DNA of 5,710 bases from Caulobacteraceae bacterium (lineage in GTDB: Bacteria > Pseudomonadota > Alphaproteobacteria > Caulobacterales > Caulobacteraceae), in NCBI GenBank assembly GCA_003136615.1, contig PLFA01000170.1, positions 275-5,984 of the forward strand. Direction: 5' to 3'. This document shows positions 1 through 5,710 of this stretch, piece by piece. Under the pieces are notes generated by a model. It was not told where the DNA came from. It saw only the letters and a program-made list of their open reading frames with translations, and did not search any database. The position numbers and the translations under genes are program-made. Numbering within the stretch: position 1 is the stretch's first letter; each line of letters starts with the position of its first letter.

Positions 1-29
1 GCGGAGCTTCCTGGATAGTTGATAGGGTT

Positions 30-48
30 GGGGAGGAGAGCGCTCCCC
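30..48 (-). terminator. Possible weak terminator hairpin after the receptor gene
   Basis: Starting one base beyond the receptor's stop codon, the minus strand reads GGGGAG, a 7-base loop, then CTCCCC: a perfect GC-rich 6-bp stem. The following bases (AACCCTATC) contain no T run, so this is not a canonical intrinsic terminator. It might slow polymerase or protect the transcript's 3' end. Bases 1-29 show nothing else I recognise. Confidence 0.3.
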
Positions 49-49
49 G

Positions 50-3000
50 TCAGAACTTCGCCTCTAGCGACACCACCACCGTGCGGGGATCGCCCCAACT
101 GTGGGCGAAAAAGGCCGGGACGGCATTGGCGTAGGTGACCTTGTTGAGAATATTCCGCGCCGTCACCGCGATCTTATAGACGCTGCGCTGATAGCCGATG
201 GCAAAGTCCACCAGGCCCACCGCGGGTTGGAAGTCCCCCTGACCGTTCGACACGGCCAGGGCGTAGCGGCTGGTCCAGTCATAGCTTAGGTCCAGATCGA
301 GCTGGCCCGGGCCCACCTCATGCACATAGTCCGCCCGCGCGGTGGCGGTGAATTGCGGGGCGCGCACCAGGGGCGTTCCGGTGAGGTTTGTGCTCGCCCC
401 CGCCGCGCCCGCGCTCGCCGCGGCGTTCACCGGCGTCTCGGCCGCGGGGACCAGGCCATTGGTGATCCTGGCGTCTTCATAGTTTCCCACCCCCGACAGG
501 GTAAGGCCGGGGCCCGCGCGCCAGGCGCCTTGCAGATCCAGGCCCTTGGTCTCCACATGGGGCAGATTGACGATGTAGGTGTCGAACGCCTCGGCGAAGC
601 CGGGTGTCAGGACGATCTCGGGGGTCTGCATCCCCGAGATCTGGTCCAGGTAGGCCGTGATCTTACCCGTCACGGCTCCGCCCAGGCCCGAAAGCCCCAG
701 GCCCGCCTCATAATTGACGCTCGTCTCCGCGCCGAACGTGGCGACGTGGGGATTGGCCGCCGTGTAATTGGCCTGGCCCGGAATATCCTCCGCCAAGGTC
801 GAGGCCAGGGAGAGGCCGCCCGGCCTGAACCCGCTCGTGCGGTCCGCGAAGAGCGAGGCCCCCTCTGTCAGGCGATAGTCCAACGCCACGCGGCTGAGCA
901 GACGCCCGGTAGAGACCCCGCCCGCCAACGAGGGACCGCCCGCGCCGCTTAGAGAGTCGGCGACGCTGTAGGTTTCGTCATCATGCACCCAGCGCAGGCC
1001 GCCGCTGACGCTCAGGCGCGAGGTGGGATGCAGGGTCAGACCCGCGAACAGGGCATAGCTCGTCTCGTTCTGATGGGCGCTCTGGCCGGCAATGGGCGAC
1101 GGGGGCGCCGGGTCCTGAGCCGTGCGGGTCAGAGCGGTCTCGGCGGTCTGGTCATCCATCACATAGCCGCCGATGCGGCTCTCGGCGAAGGCCCCGAAGT
1201 CATGATCCAGGCGCATCTCCTGGCTGAACTGCCGGTATCGCCGGGCCGTTGAGACATCGAGCGCCCCCACCAGGGGATTGACGATCACGGGGCAGGGGAG
1301 GGCGACGAGCCCAGACTCCGCGCAGCCCCCATCCAGATCCAGCGCGCTTGCCTGGGTCTCATTCAGGAAGGCCGTGATGGAAGTCACGCGGCCGAGCGCG
1401 GAGTCATAGGCGAGGCTCAGGCTATAGAGCTGAGCGGTGAGGCTCTGGCCATTGGGCCCATCGGCGGCGGTCTGAAAGATGCCCAGCGGATGGGTCAGCC
1501 CCGGGAGATAGGGTGAGCCAAAGGCGTTGAACGCGAGGGACGGATAGGTCGTCCGCAAGGATGACCCGAGCTGTTGCGCATCCAGCGTATCGCCGAGCGC
1601 CAGGGGGTTCCCGTCGCCATCGCCGTGGGCCACGGTCACGCTAAGGTTGGCCTCCAGGGCGGGTGTCAGGGACCAATCGAATTGCAGATGGCCAAGGGTC
1701 GTCTCGTCCCGCCCGTAGAGACCGTCGCCGGAATAGACGTTGTTGTCATATCCTCCCCGTTGTCGGTGCGAGAGGCTGATCTCCAGGCCGGCCGTCTCGC
1801 CCACAGGCGCGTCGAAGCGCAGCCGCTCGTTGCTGGCGTGGAAACCCTGTTCAAGGCTGTATCCCGCATCCAGGCCCCAGGCGCGCGTGGGCTTCGCGTC
1901 CGTGAAGCTGATCACGCCGGCGCTGGCGTCGCGGCCCTGGAAAAGCCCGGAGGGGCCGGCGGTGACGTGAACCGAGGTGAGGGCGCCTGGGTCCAGGAGC
2001 TGAGCAAACGCCCCGTCGATCGCCACGCCATCGAGGTCGAGCCCCACGGATGGCGCCTGGCCCGTATGGGGGGCCGCATCGCCCATGCCCCGGATATAGG
2101 GCGCGAGGTCGCCTGAGAGGCTTTGCGCGAGGGTCGTGCCGGGGAAGTCGCCGTTCAGGTCTTGCACGGTCTGGGGATTGGTGAGGGCGAGGGTCGCGGC
2201 GGTGACAAGGCCGACATCCTCGGGCCACACCGGCGCCTGGCCTTGGCTCGCGCGCGGCCTCGTGACGACGACATCCGCCGCGCTGACGCCGGGCAGGGTG
2301 GTGATCGCGGTGGTGACCGGGGCGTTCGGCGCCATGGCGGGCGCCGGCGCTCTGGCGGTTTCTGGACCCACGGCCGGCGTGGGCGCCCCGGCCACGGCGT
2401 CGGGCGACGGGGGCGCCCCGCCCCGATGCTGAAAGCTTAAAGGGACCACCACATCCATGGCCAGGGTCACCTGTCCCCGGGCCGAGCCTGGCGTCGCCCC
2501 GAACCCGGAGTCCCCGCTGAGCACCCGATCATAACGGATTTCGGGGCGCAGGATCATCTGGCCGAAGGGCAGATCGATGGGGTGATCGGTCGGCGTGAGC
2601 GCCAGGGGCGGGCGAATATTCAGGCCCAGGGTCAATTCTCCATAGGTCGCGGGCCCAGGCCGGAAGGAGCCGTTGGGCGCGCCTTCCTCGGCGTCGAGGT
2701 AATCCAGGTTTCCAGGATAGCCGGCGACAAACGCGCCTTCCGCGTCGCGCCACACCTCGGCGCGGAGGCCCGCGGCGAGCCGGGGCGAAAGGGTCACGGT
2801 GAGATATTGCGCCGCGCCCCCCGCACCGGCCTTCAGGCCATTGTCCCGCACATAGTTCAACTCCGTGGCGGTGGAGACGCCCGGCGCCAGGGCCCAGGTC
2901 ACGAAAAGGTCGTTCTCGTAGCGCGTCGCGCGGTGCGCATCGACGCCCGGAGGGAGCAAGCTTGGCGCATCCTCCGGGCCGATATGGGTGAAGGCCTGGA

Positions 3001-3715
3001 TCGTCACGTCATGAAGGCGAAGCGCCGCCCCGCCCAGCACGTGGGGCTGGGCGTCATTATAGCCGCCCCCCGGCCCCACCGAAGTATTCTCCCCCGTGTC
3101 GTAGCCGAGATAGAGATCCAGGTTTGGGCCCACACTCGTGGTCGTGAGCACGCCCGTATGTTTCCGAGGCAGGCCAAAATTGTAGATGTAGGAATTGGAA
3201 TAGAAGAAGTTCTGGGTGGGATCGAGCTTCTCGAAACCCATGGGCGTGACGAAGAACCCCGCCTTGACCGCGAAGGCGAAATCCGCCGAAGGCCGGGCCG
3301 CCAGATCCAGGTTCAGTTGCACCAGATCGAAGGAGTTGCGCCCGCTCGAGCCCTGATCTCCGATCCCGAGATAGTGGGTGAACTGAGAGTCCATCCCATA
3401 AATCCCCTCCGCGTCGAACCCTAGGCCAAAGCCGCCTATGCGGGCATCGGCGGTGCGGCTGGCGCTGATATCGAACTGATTGAGGACGAGCTGATTGCTC
3501 TTGTCGGTGAACAGCTGGCCGAAATTGACGCCGGTATCGGGATTGGCGGGATTGGCGGTGATCCCGGTTTCTATCCGGCCATTGACCTCTGTCCCGGCGA
3601 GCCAGGCTGTGATGGGGCCCAAGAGTGGGGCCGGCGCCTCCTGCGCGAGGGCGCCTTGGGCGAGCGCGAGGGCCGCCGAGGCCGTGGAGACCAAAATCAC
3701 GCCTGGGCGCACCAT
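50..3715 (-). CDS. Two-barrel outer-membrane protein: OmpL-like porin (BBP2-type) fused to a TonB-dependent receptor
   Basis: Predicted outer-membrane protein of 1221 residues with two transporter domains. Residues 1-24 look like a Sec signal peptide (hydrophobic Ala/Leu core, ALA-QE cleavage site). Residues about 30-428 resemble the OmpL-like beta-barrel porin-2 family; the signature near 153-186 includes GFFVTPMGFEKLDPTQNFFY and FGLPRKHTGV. This half ends in a beta strand closing on Phe428. A Pro/Ala-rich linker (429-499) carries DVVVT, a TonB-box-like motif, at 481-485. The plug follows (about 500-610: IRGMG, VGLDLDGV, GPSGLFQGRDASAGVISF). The receptor barrel is about 611-1221, with GFRPGG at 962-967, NYEAGL near 1001, RNILNK at 1187-1192 and a terminal Phe. 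Such receptors import scarce ligands (iron chelates, cobalamin, glycans) using TonB-ExbBD energy; the ligand here is not predictable. I chose the ATG at 3715 because it begins the signal peptide and has GAGAG 9 bases upstream. A start at 3823 would bury the signal and overlap the preceding gene. Domain calls are firm; the fusion shows no stop or frame break. Confidence 0.93.
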   Translation of the reverse strand: MVRPGVILVSTASAALALAQGALAQEAPAPLLGPITAWLAGTEVNGRIETGITANPANPDTGVNFGQLFTDKSNQLVLNQFDISASRTADARIGGFGLGFDAEGIYGMDSQFTHYLGIGDQGSSGRNSFDLVQLNLDLAARPSADFAFAVKAGFFVTPMGFEKLDPTQNFFYSNSYIYNFGLPRKHTGVLTTTSVGPNLDLYLGYDTGENTSVGPGGGYNDAQPHVLGGAALRLHDVTIQAFTHIGPEDAPSLLPPGVDAHRATRYENDLFVTWALAPGVSTATELNYVRDNGLKAGAGGAAQYLTVTLSPRLAAGLRAEVWRDAEGAFVAGYPGNLDYLDAEEGAPNGSFRPGPATYGELTLGLNIRPPLALTPTDHPIDLPFGQMILRPEIRYDRVLSGDSGFGATPGSARGQVTLAMDVVVPLSFQHRGGAPPSPDAVAGAPTPAVGPETARAPAPAMAPNAPVTTAITTLPGVSAADVVVTRPRASQGQAPVWPEDVGLVTAATLALTNPQTVQDLNGDFPGTTLAQSLSGDLAPYIRGMGDAAPHTGQAPSVGLDLDGVAIDGAFAQLLDPGALTSVHVTAGPSGLFQGRDASAGVISFTDAKPTRAWGLDAGYSLEQGFHASNERLRFDAPVGETAGLEISLSHRQRGGYDNNVYSGDGLYGRDETTLGHLQFDWSLTPALEANLSVTVAHGDGDGNPLALGDTLDAQQLGSSLRTTYPSLAFNAFGSPYLPGLTHPLGIFQTAADGPNGQSLTAQLYSLSLAYDSALGRVTSITAFLNETQASALDLDGGCAESGLVALPCPVIVNPLVGALDVSTARRYRQFSQEMRLDHDFGAFAESRIGGYVMDDQTAETALTRTAQDPAPPSPIAGQSAHQNETSYALFAGLTLHPTSRLSVSGGLRWVHDDETYSVADSLSGAGGPSLAGGVSTGRLLSRVALDYRLTEGASLFADRTSGFRPGGLSLASTLAEDIPGQANYTAANPHVATFGAETSVNYEAGLGLSGLGGAVTGKITAYLDQISGMQTPEIVLTPGFAEAFDTYIVNLPHVETKGLDLQGAWRAGPGLTLSGVGNYEDARITNGLVPAAETPVNAAASAGAAGASTNLTGTPLVRAPQFTATARADYVHEVGPGQLDLDLSYDWTSRYALAVSNGQGDFQPAVGLVDFAIGYQRSVYKIAVTARNILNKVTYANAVPAFFAHSWGDPRTVVVSLEAKF
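2219..2431 (-). other. Pro/Ala-rich interdomain linker with internal TonB-box-like motif
   Basis: This segment encodes residues 429-499 of the fused receptor. It begins just after the Phe that closes the porin domain and is rich in Pro, Ala, Gly and Thr (for example GGAPPSPDA and RAPAPAMAP), as expected of a flexible tether. DVVVT is encoded at 2261-2275 and followed by RPRASQG. This resembles the [DE]-[VI]-V-V-T TonB box found at the mature N-terminus of many alphaproteobacterial TonB-dependent receptors. Barrels of this type normally have both ends in the periplasm, so the linker and box would be periplasmic and reachable by TonB. The box assignment is by resemblance only. Confidence 0.7.
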
Positions 3716-3726
3716 TATGAACAACT

Positions 3727-3748
3727 CTCGCCTGACCCCCCAGGCGAG
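3727..3748 (-). promoter_or_regulatory. Perfect 8-bp hairpin overlapping the ribosome binding site of the two-barrel receptor gene
   Basis: In the 43-base gap between the sulfotransferase stop and the receptor ATG, the minus strand reads CTCGCCTG, a GGGGGT loop, then CAGGCGAG: a perfect 8-bp stem with a 6-base loop. The 3' arm holds the GGCGAG part of the likely Shine-Dalgarno region (GGCGAGAG). AGTTGTTCATA then leads into the ATG. The stem could hide the ribosome site. Alternatively, the following TTGTT could make it a weak intrinsic terminator or attenuator between the two genes. The inverted repeat is read directly; its role is inferred. Confidence 0.5.
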
Positions 3749-3758
3749 CCTTAGAGGG

Positions 3759-5168
3759 TCAGCGGGAAATGCGCACCCCAGTTTGTGGGCGGGCGAGGGC
3801 CCGTCGCAAGCCGAGCAAAGCATTGCGTAAGGCCCGCCGGGCCAGGGACAAGGCGCGCCAAGGCGTCGACGGCCAAGCGCGCGCTGCGGTGCAGGGCCTG
3901 ATCGTCACACCATCAAAGATCAAACGGCCGCCCGAGAAACCGTGCGCGCGAATGCGGAATTCGAGCACGTCGAAGGCGTGGTGATGGGTAAATGATATGA
4001 CCGGCCCCCGGGTTGAGGCGCACGCGCCGGCGCGCAGCCACTTGCGGCGCAGGCTAATGTCGTCATTGCAAGCGGTCTCAAGTTCGATTCGACCTTTGGC
4101 GGTGGGCTGGGGCCCCTCCAGCCTCACATGGAATTCAACCTCGTAATGACCTGCAGGCAGGCGTGCATAGGGCCCATGAATGATGTGCGGGTCTGACCCC
4201 TCCAGAGAGGCGACCACGGTCGGCCCTCGCGTGAGGCCCTCAGCGGTATGAAAGCGCCCCGCACTGATGAACCCTGCTGGCGCGGCGCGGTTGCGTAAGG
4301 CGCGGCTTGATAGAACCTCAGCTTCGAGGCGCGCCATGACCCTTTCCGCTGTGGCGTAAAGGCGCGCCTCGCGGGCGAAGATCGGGGCTAGATCGGCATC
4401 ACGGCGCAGATCCAGATAATCTTGCCGCAGCCTGGCCAGGGTTCGCGCGGAGACGCCCCGGCAGACCGAGGCGTTCATGTAATTGAGGGTGATCGCCTGG
4501 CGCCCTGAAAGCAGGCGCGAGAGGATATCGGCGCACGTCTCCATCCTTTCCGTCACGCCCACGAAGGGGAGGGATTCGAGGAATCTCGTCAGCGGATGAG
4601 ATGAAATGCGCAACGCATCGCTTAGGGCCGGATCGACCGCGAGCGCGATGGCGAGGGACCGGGCCTGAAAATCAATCTGATGGTGGTGGGCTCGTAGATA
4701 ATCCGTGAAGGACGAGCTTGCAGCCGCCGCGTGAAGCGCATTGTGCGAGTCTGCGAGCACATGCAGATAGTTGGAGACGGCCTGATCTTCCGGGCGACGC
4801 AGGACAGTCATAATATCGGCGTGGCCCTGAAGGGTCGCGGCCACGCCTTGGTCCGGATGGCCCGCCAGCAGCACGCGGCCGCCCAGCTTTTCGCCCAGGG
4901 TTTCCAGATAGGCGATGGAGAGGTTTCCGCCATCGCTGAACACCTGCTCCGGTGGATAGAGCCGCGCCAGGGCGTCGGTCAGGCTGGTGCCGCCTGTCTT
5001 GGCGATGTGGAGAAAGCATAAGGGGCGGTCGGCGCCGAGCGTGGGCGGGAGATTGCCGGGGGGGTATTGCTCGACCCAGTCCGCGCGCGCCCTGCCGGAG
5101 TCTCGCAAGATCCGTGCGGAAGAGCCTTCCACGACGAGCGATTGGATACTCAAGGAACGCGTCATCAT
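3759..5168 (-). CDS. Sulfotransferase-family protein with C-terminal beta-rich accessory module
   Basis: Predicted cytoplasmic enzyme of 469 residues that would transfer a sulfuryl group from PAPS to an unknown acceptor, perhaps a glycan or lipid. The N-terminal domain (about 48-285) has the 5'-phosphosulfate loop LHIAKTGGTSL (53-63), matching the H.PKTGGTS pattern of sulfotransferase family 2. It also has a 3'-phosphate-type segment at 124-134 (RRP....S.Y), with Arg124 and Ser132 eight residues apart as expected, and FVGVTERME (202-210), a common family motif. The usual RDP is RRP, and the later Arg is Gln129. Residues 320-424 form a separate module (HGPYARLPAGHY, VLEFRIRAHGF) shared with the upstream gene. 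Residues 427-469 form an Arg-rich tail without acidic residues. No signal peptide is seen. AGAGG lies 3 bases before the ATG at 5168 and 6 before an adjacent ATG at 5165, so the true start may be one codon later. The gene sits 43 bases upstream of the receptor gene. The family is likely; the acceptor is unknown. Confidence 0.85.
   Translation of the reverse strand: MMTRSLSIQSLVVEGSSARILRDSGRARADWVEQYPPGNLPPTLGADRPLCFLHIAKTGGTSLTDALARLYPPEQVFSDGGNLSIAYLETLGEKLGGRVLLAGHPDQGVAATLQGHADIMTVLRRPEDQAVSNYLHVLADSHNALHAAAASSSFTDYLRAHHHQIDFQARSLAIALAVDPALSDALRISSHPLTRFLESLPFVGVTERMETCADILSRLLSGRQAITLNYMNASVCRGVSARTLARLRQDYLDLRRDADLAPIFAREARLYATAERVMARLEAEVLSSRALRNRAAPAGFISAGRFHTAEGLTRGPTVVASLEGSDPHIIHGPYARLPAGHYEVEFHVRLEGPQPTAKGRIELETACNDDISLRRKWLRAGACASTRGPVISFTHHHAFDVLEFRIRAHGFSGGRLIFDGVTIRPCTAARAWPSTPWRALSLARRALRNALLGLRRALARPQTGVRISR
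3897..4211 (-). repeat. Duplicated C-terminal module, copy in the sulfotransferase gene
   Basis: This 315-base coding segment specifies residues 320-424 of the sulfotransferase-family protein. It aligns without gaps to the module at 5383-5697. I count 50 identities in 105 residues, densest in GPY..LP.GHY.VEF, GRIE.E and VLEFRIRA.GF..GRL.F.GVT.R. The duplication is diverged, at protein-family level rather than a recent DNA repeat. Confidence 0.8.
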
Positions 5169-5183
5169 GAACCTCTAAGGTTC
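5169..5183 (-). promoter_or_regulatory. Perfect 6-bp hairpin abutting the sulfotransferase start codon
   Basis: Directly before the ATG at 5168 the minus strand reads GAACCT, TAG, AGGTTC: a perfect 6-bp stem with a 3-base loop. The Shine-Dalgarno-like AGAGG spans the loop and the 3' arm, so folding would mask it. The stem is short and A/T-containing, so it may be only marginally stable. It could also be an operator half-site pair, or chance. Confidence 0.35.
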
Positions 5184-5241
5184 AAACTTTTCAGGACGAT
5201 CGCTGCGCTACGGCTCCCCGCCTCGCTTTATTGCAGCCGCG

Positions 5242-5710
5242 TCAGTAATTCGTCCGGTCACGGACATAATGCGACCGAGCCGAAATGGTTCCGGGGGAGC
5301 TGGATGGTAGCGTTTCGGCGCGCGGCGCTTGCCAGGTGGCGCCCTTGCCAAACCACCGTCGGAATCCGTGGCGGGCCTGGGAGCGCAGTGTGACTCCCTT
5401 GAACACCAGGCGTCCTCGCGTGAAACCCTCCGCCCGGATGCGAAACTCGAGCACATTGGAGGTGTCGAGATTCGTGAAGCTTAAGGTGCGTGACCTTTGT
5501 GAGGACCAGGCGCCCGGTCCGAGCCAACGCTGCGCCAGGCAAAGGGCTCCGTTGCTGAACGCCTCGATCTCGATTCTCCCCAGGGCTTGGACGCCCGCGT
5601 CCTCGACCGAGAATTGGAACTCCACGGCATAGTGACCCACGGGTAAAACGTCATATGGACCATAGACCAGAGGCTCGTTGTCGTATTCCAGGGGGGCGGT
5701 GATCGCCGGC
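5242..5710 (-). CDS. 3' end of a protein carrying the same C-terminal module (5' end outside window)
   Basis: The reading frame is open from the window edge to the TGA at 5242-5244, giving about 155 visible residues. The first readable codons give PAITAPLEYDNEPLVYGPYD, followed directly by VLPVGHYAVEF, then GRIEIE, SFTNLDTSNVLEFRIRAEGF and RGRLVFKGVTLR. This matches residues 320-424 of the neighbouring sulfotransferase without a gap over 105 positions. Alternating hydrophobic residues suggest a beta-sandwich, possibly a glycan-binding or accessory fold. The tail (HGFRRWFGKG and onward, about 50 residues) is basic and aromatic, then Ser/Pro-rich. The GTG at 5640 is an internal codon, not the start, because homology continues upstream of it. 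The catalytic domain is not visible; by analogy it could be another sulfotransferase, but a glycosyltransferase or methyltransferase is equally possible. It ends 73 bases before the next gene on the same strand. Confidence 0.85.
   Translation of the reverse strand, partial: PAITAPLEYDNEPLVYGPYDVLPVGHYAVEFQFSVEDAGVQALGRIEIEAFSNGALCLAQRWLGPGAWSSQRSRTLSFTNLDTSNVLEFRIRAEGFTRGRLVFKGVTLRSQARHGFRRWFGKGATWQAPRAETLPSSSPGTISARSHYVRDRTNY
5383..5697 (-). repeat. Duplicated C-terminal module, copy in the partial upstream gene
   Basis: This is the second copy of the 105-residue module, in the gene entering from the right edge of the window. It has the same length, no gaps and the same position near the protein's C-terminus, followed by a basic tail as in the other copy. 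Descent from a tandem duplication, or recruitment of one module by two neighbouring enzymes, would both explain this. Confidence 0.8.

Noticed and set aside
320..952. Long plus-strand open frame opposite the receptor barrel
   Set aside because: It is an antisense shadow in GC-rich coding DNA. The product is Arg/Gly/Ala-rich without recognisable motifs, and the minus-strand frame is clearly a TonB receptor.
1094..2417. A 16-base direct repeat (GGGCGACGGGGGCGCC) at 1094-1109 and 2402-2417
   Set aside because: Both copies encode APPSP-type Pro/Ala segments in the same frame. In GC-rich DNA this is explained by codon bias and needs no mobile or recombination element.
2219..2431. Fusion as a sequencing or assembly artefact, or separate translation of the receptor from an internal Met in the linker
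   Set aside because: The frame is open and protein-like on both sides. The receptor half has no signal peptide of its own after any internal Met (for example MAPNAPVTTA), so an internal start would not be exported. A missed stop codon cannot be fully excluded without reads or orthologs.
2582..3424. Long plus-strand open frame opposite the porin domain
   Set aside because: Same reasoning: no family motif, Arg/Gly-rich composition, and the opposite strand encodes the recognisable porin signature.
3716..3823. Upstream in-frame ATG at 3823 giving a 36-residue N-terminal extension to the receptor
   Set aside because: It overlaps the 3' end of the sulfotransferase gene, would place the signal peptide internally, and passes through the hairpin. 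The ATG at 3715 starts a good signal peptide at a sensible distance from GAGAG.
5184..5241. Possible terminator or promoter between the two upstream genes
   Set aside because: Only a 5-bp inverted repeat (5211-5215 with 5235-5239, long loop, no T run) and no convincing -35/-10 pair are visible on the minus strand. I see nothing that supports a call.
5242..5640. The GTG at 5640 as start of a small independent protein
   Set aside because: The frame stays open to the window edge, and the residues upstream of it (GPYDVLPV) continue the alignment with the sulfotransferase module, so the gene begins beyond 5710.

Overview
The window is a GC-rich stretch of bacterial DNA in which all recognisable genes lie on the minus strand. 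The TonB-dependent receptor style (GFRPGG, NYEAG and RNILNK motifs, C-terminal Phe), the OmpL-like porin domain and the base composition suggest a Gram-negative proteobacterium, most likely an alphaproteobacterium. I cannot name a genus. No RNA gene, CRISPR array, insertion sequence, integrase or phage gene is visible.

In transcription order (high to low coordinates) the layout is as follows. (1) 5710-5242 is the 3' part of a gene whose start lies outside the window. Its visible end is a compact beta-rich module containing GPY...LP.GHY and VLEFRIRA..GF. (2) 5168-3759 is a complete gene for a sulfotransferase-family protein. It has a PAPS-binding-type N-terminal domain, the same C-terminal module as the upstream gene (50 of 105 positions identical by my hand alignment, no gaps), and a basic tail. 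(3) 3715-50 is a very large outer-membrane protein of 1221 residues. It fuses an OmpL-like porin (BBP2-type barrel) to a complete TonB-dependent receptor (plug plus barrel) through a Pro/Ala-rich linker that carries a TonB-box-like DVVVT. The intergenic gaps are 73 and 43 bases, so one transcript is possible. Each of the two complete genes is preceded by a perfect inverted repeat that overlaps its Shine-Dalgarno region.

The most unusual item is the two-barrel outer-membrane protein. The sequence shows what look like two OMP assembly signals (a Phe-ending terminal strand), one at the end of each half, and a TonB box in the predicted periplasmic linker between them. This is what a true tandem-barrel porin-transporter would need. 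The two upstream genes share an accessory module and at least one looks like a sulfotransferase, so the locus may modify or sulfate a surface glycan or lipid. A functional link between that and the receptor is inference from gene order only.
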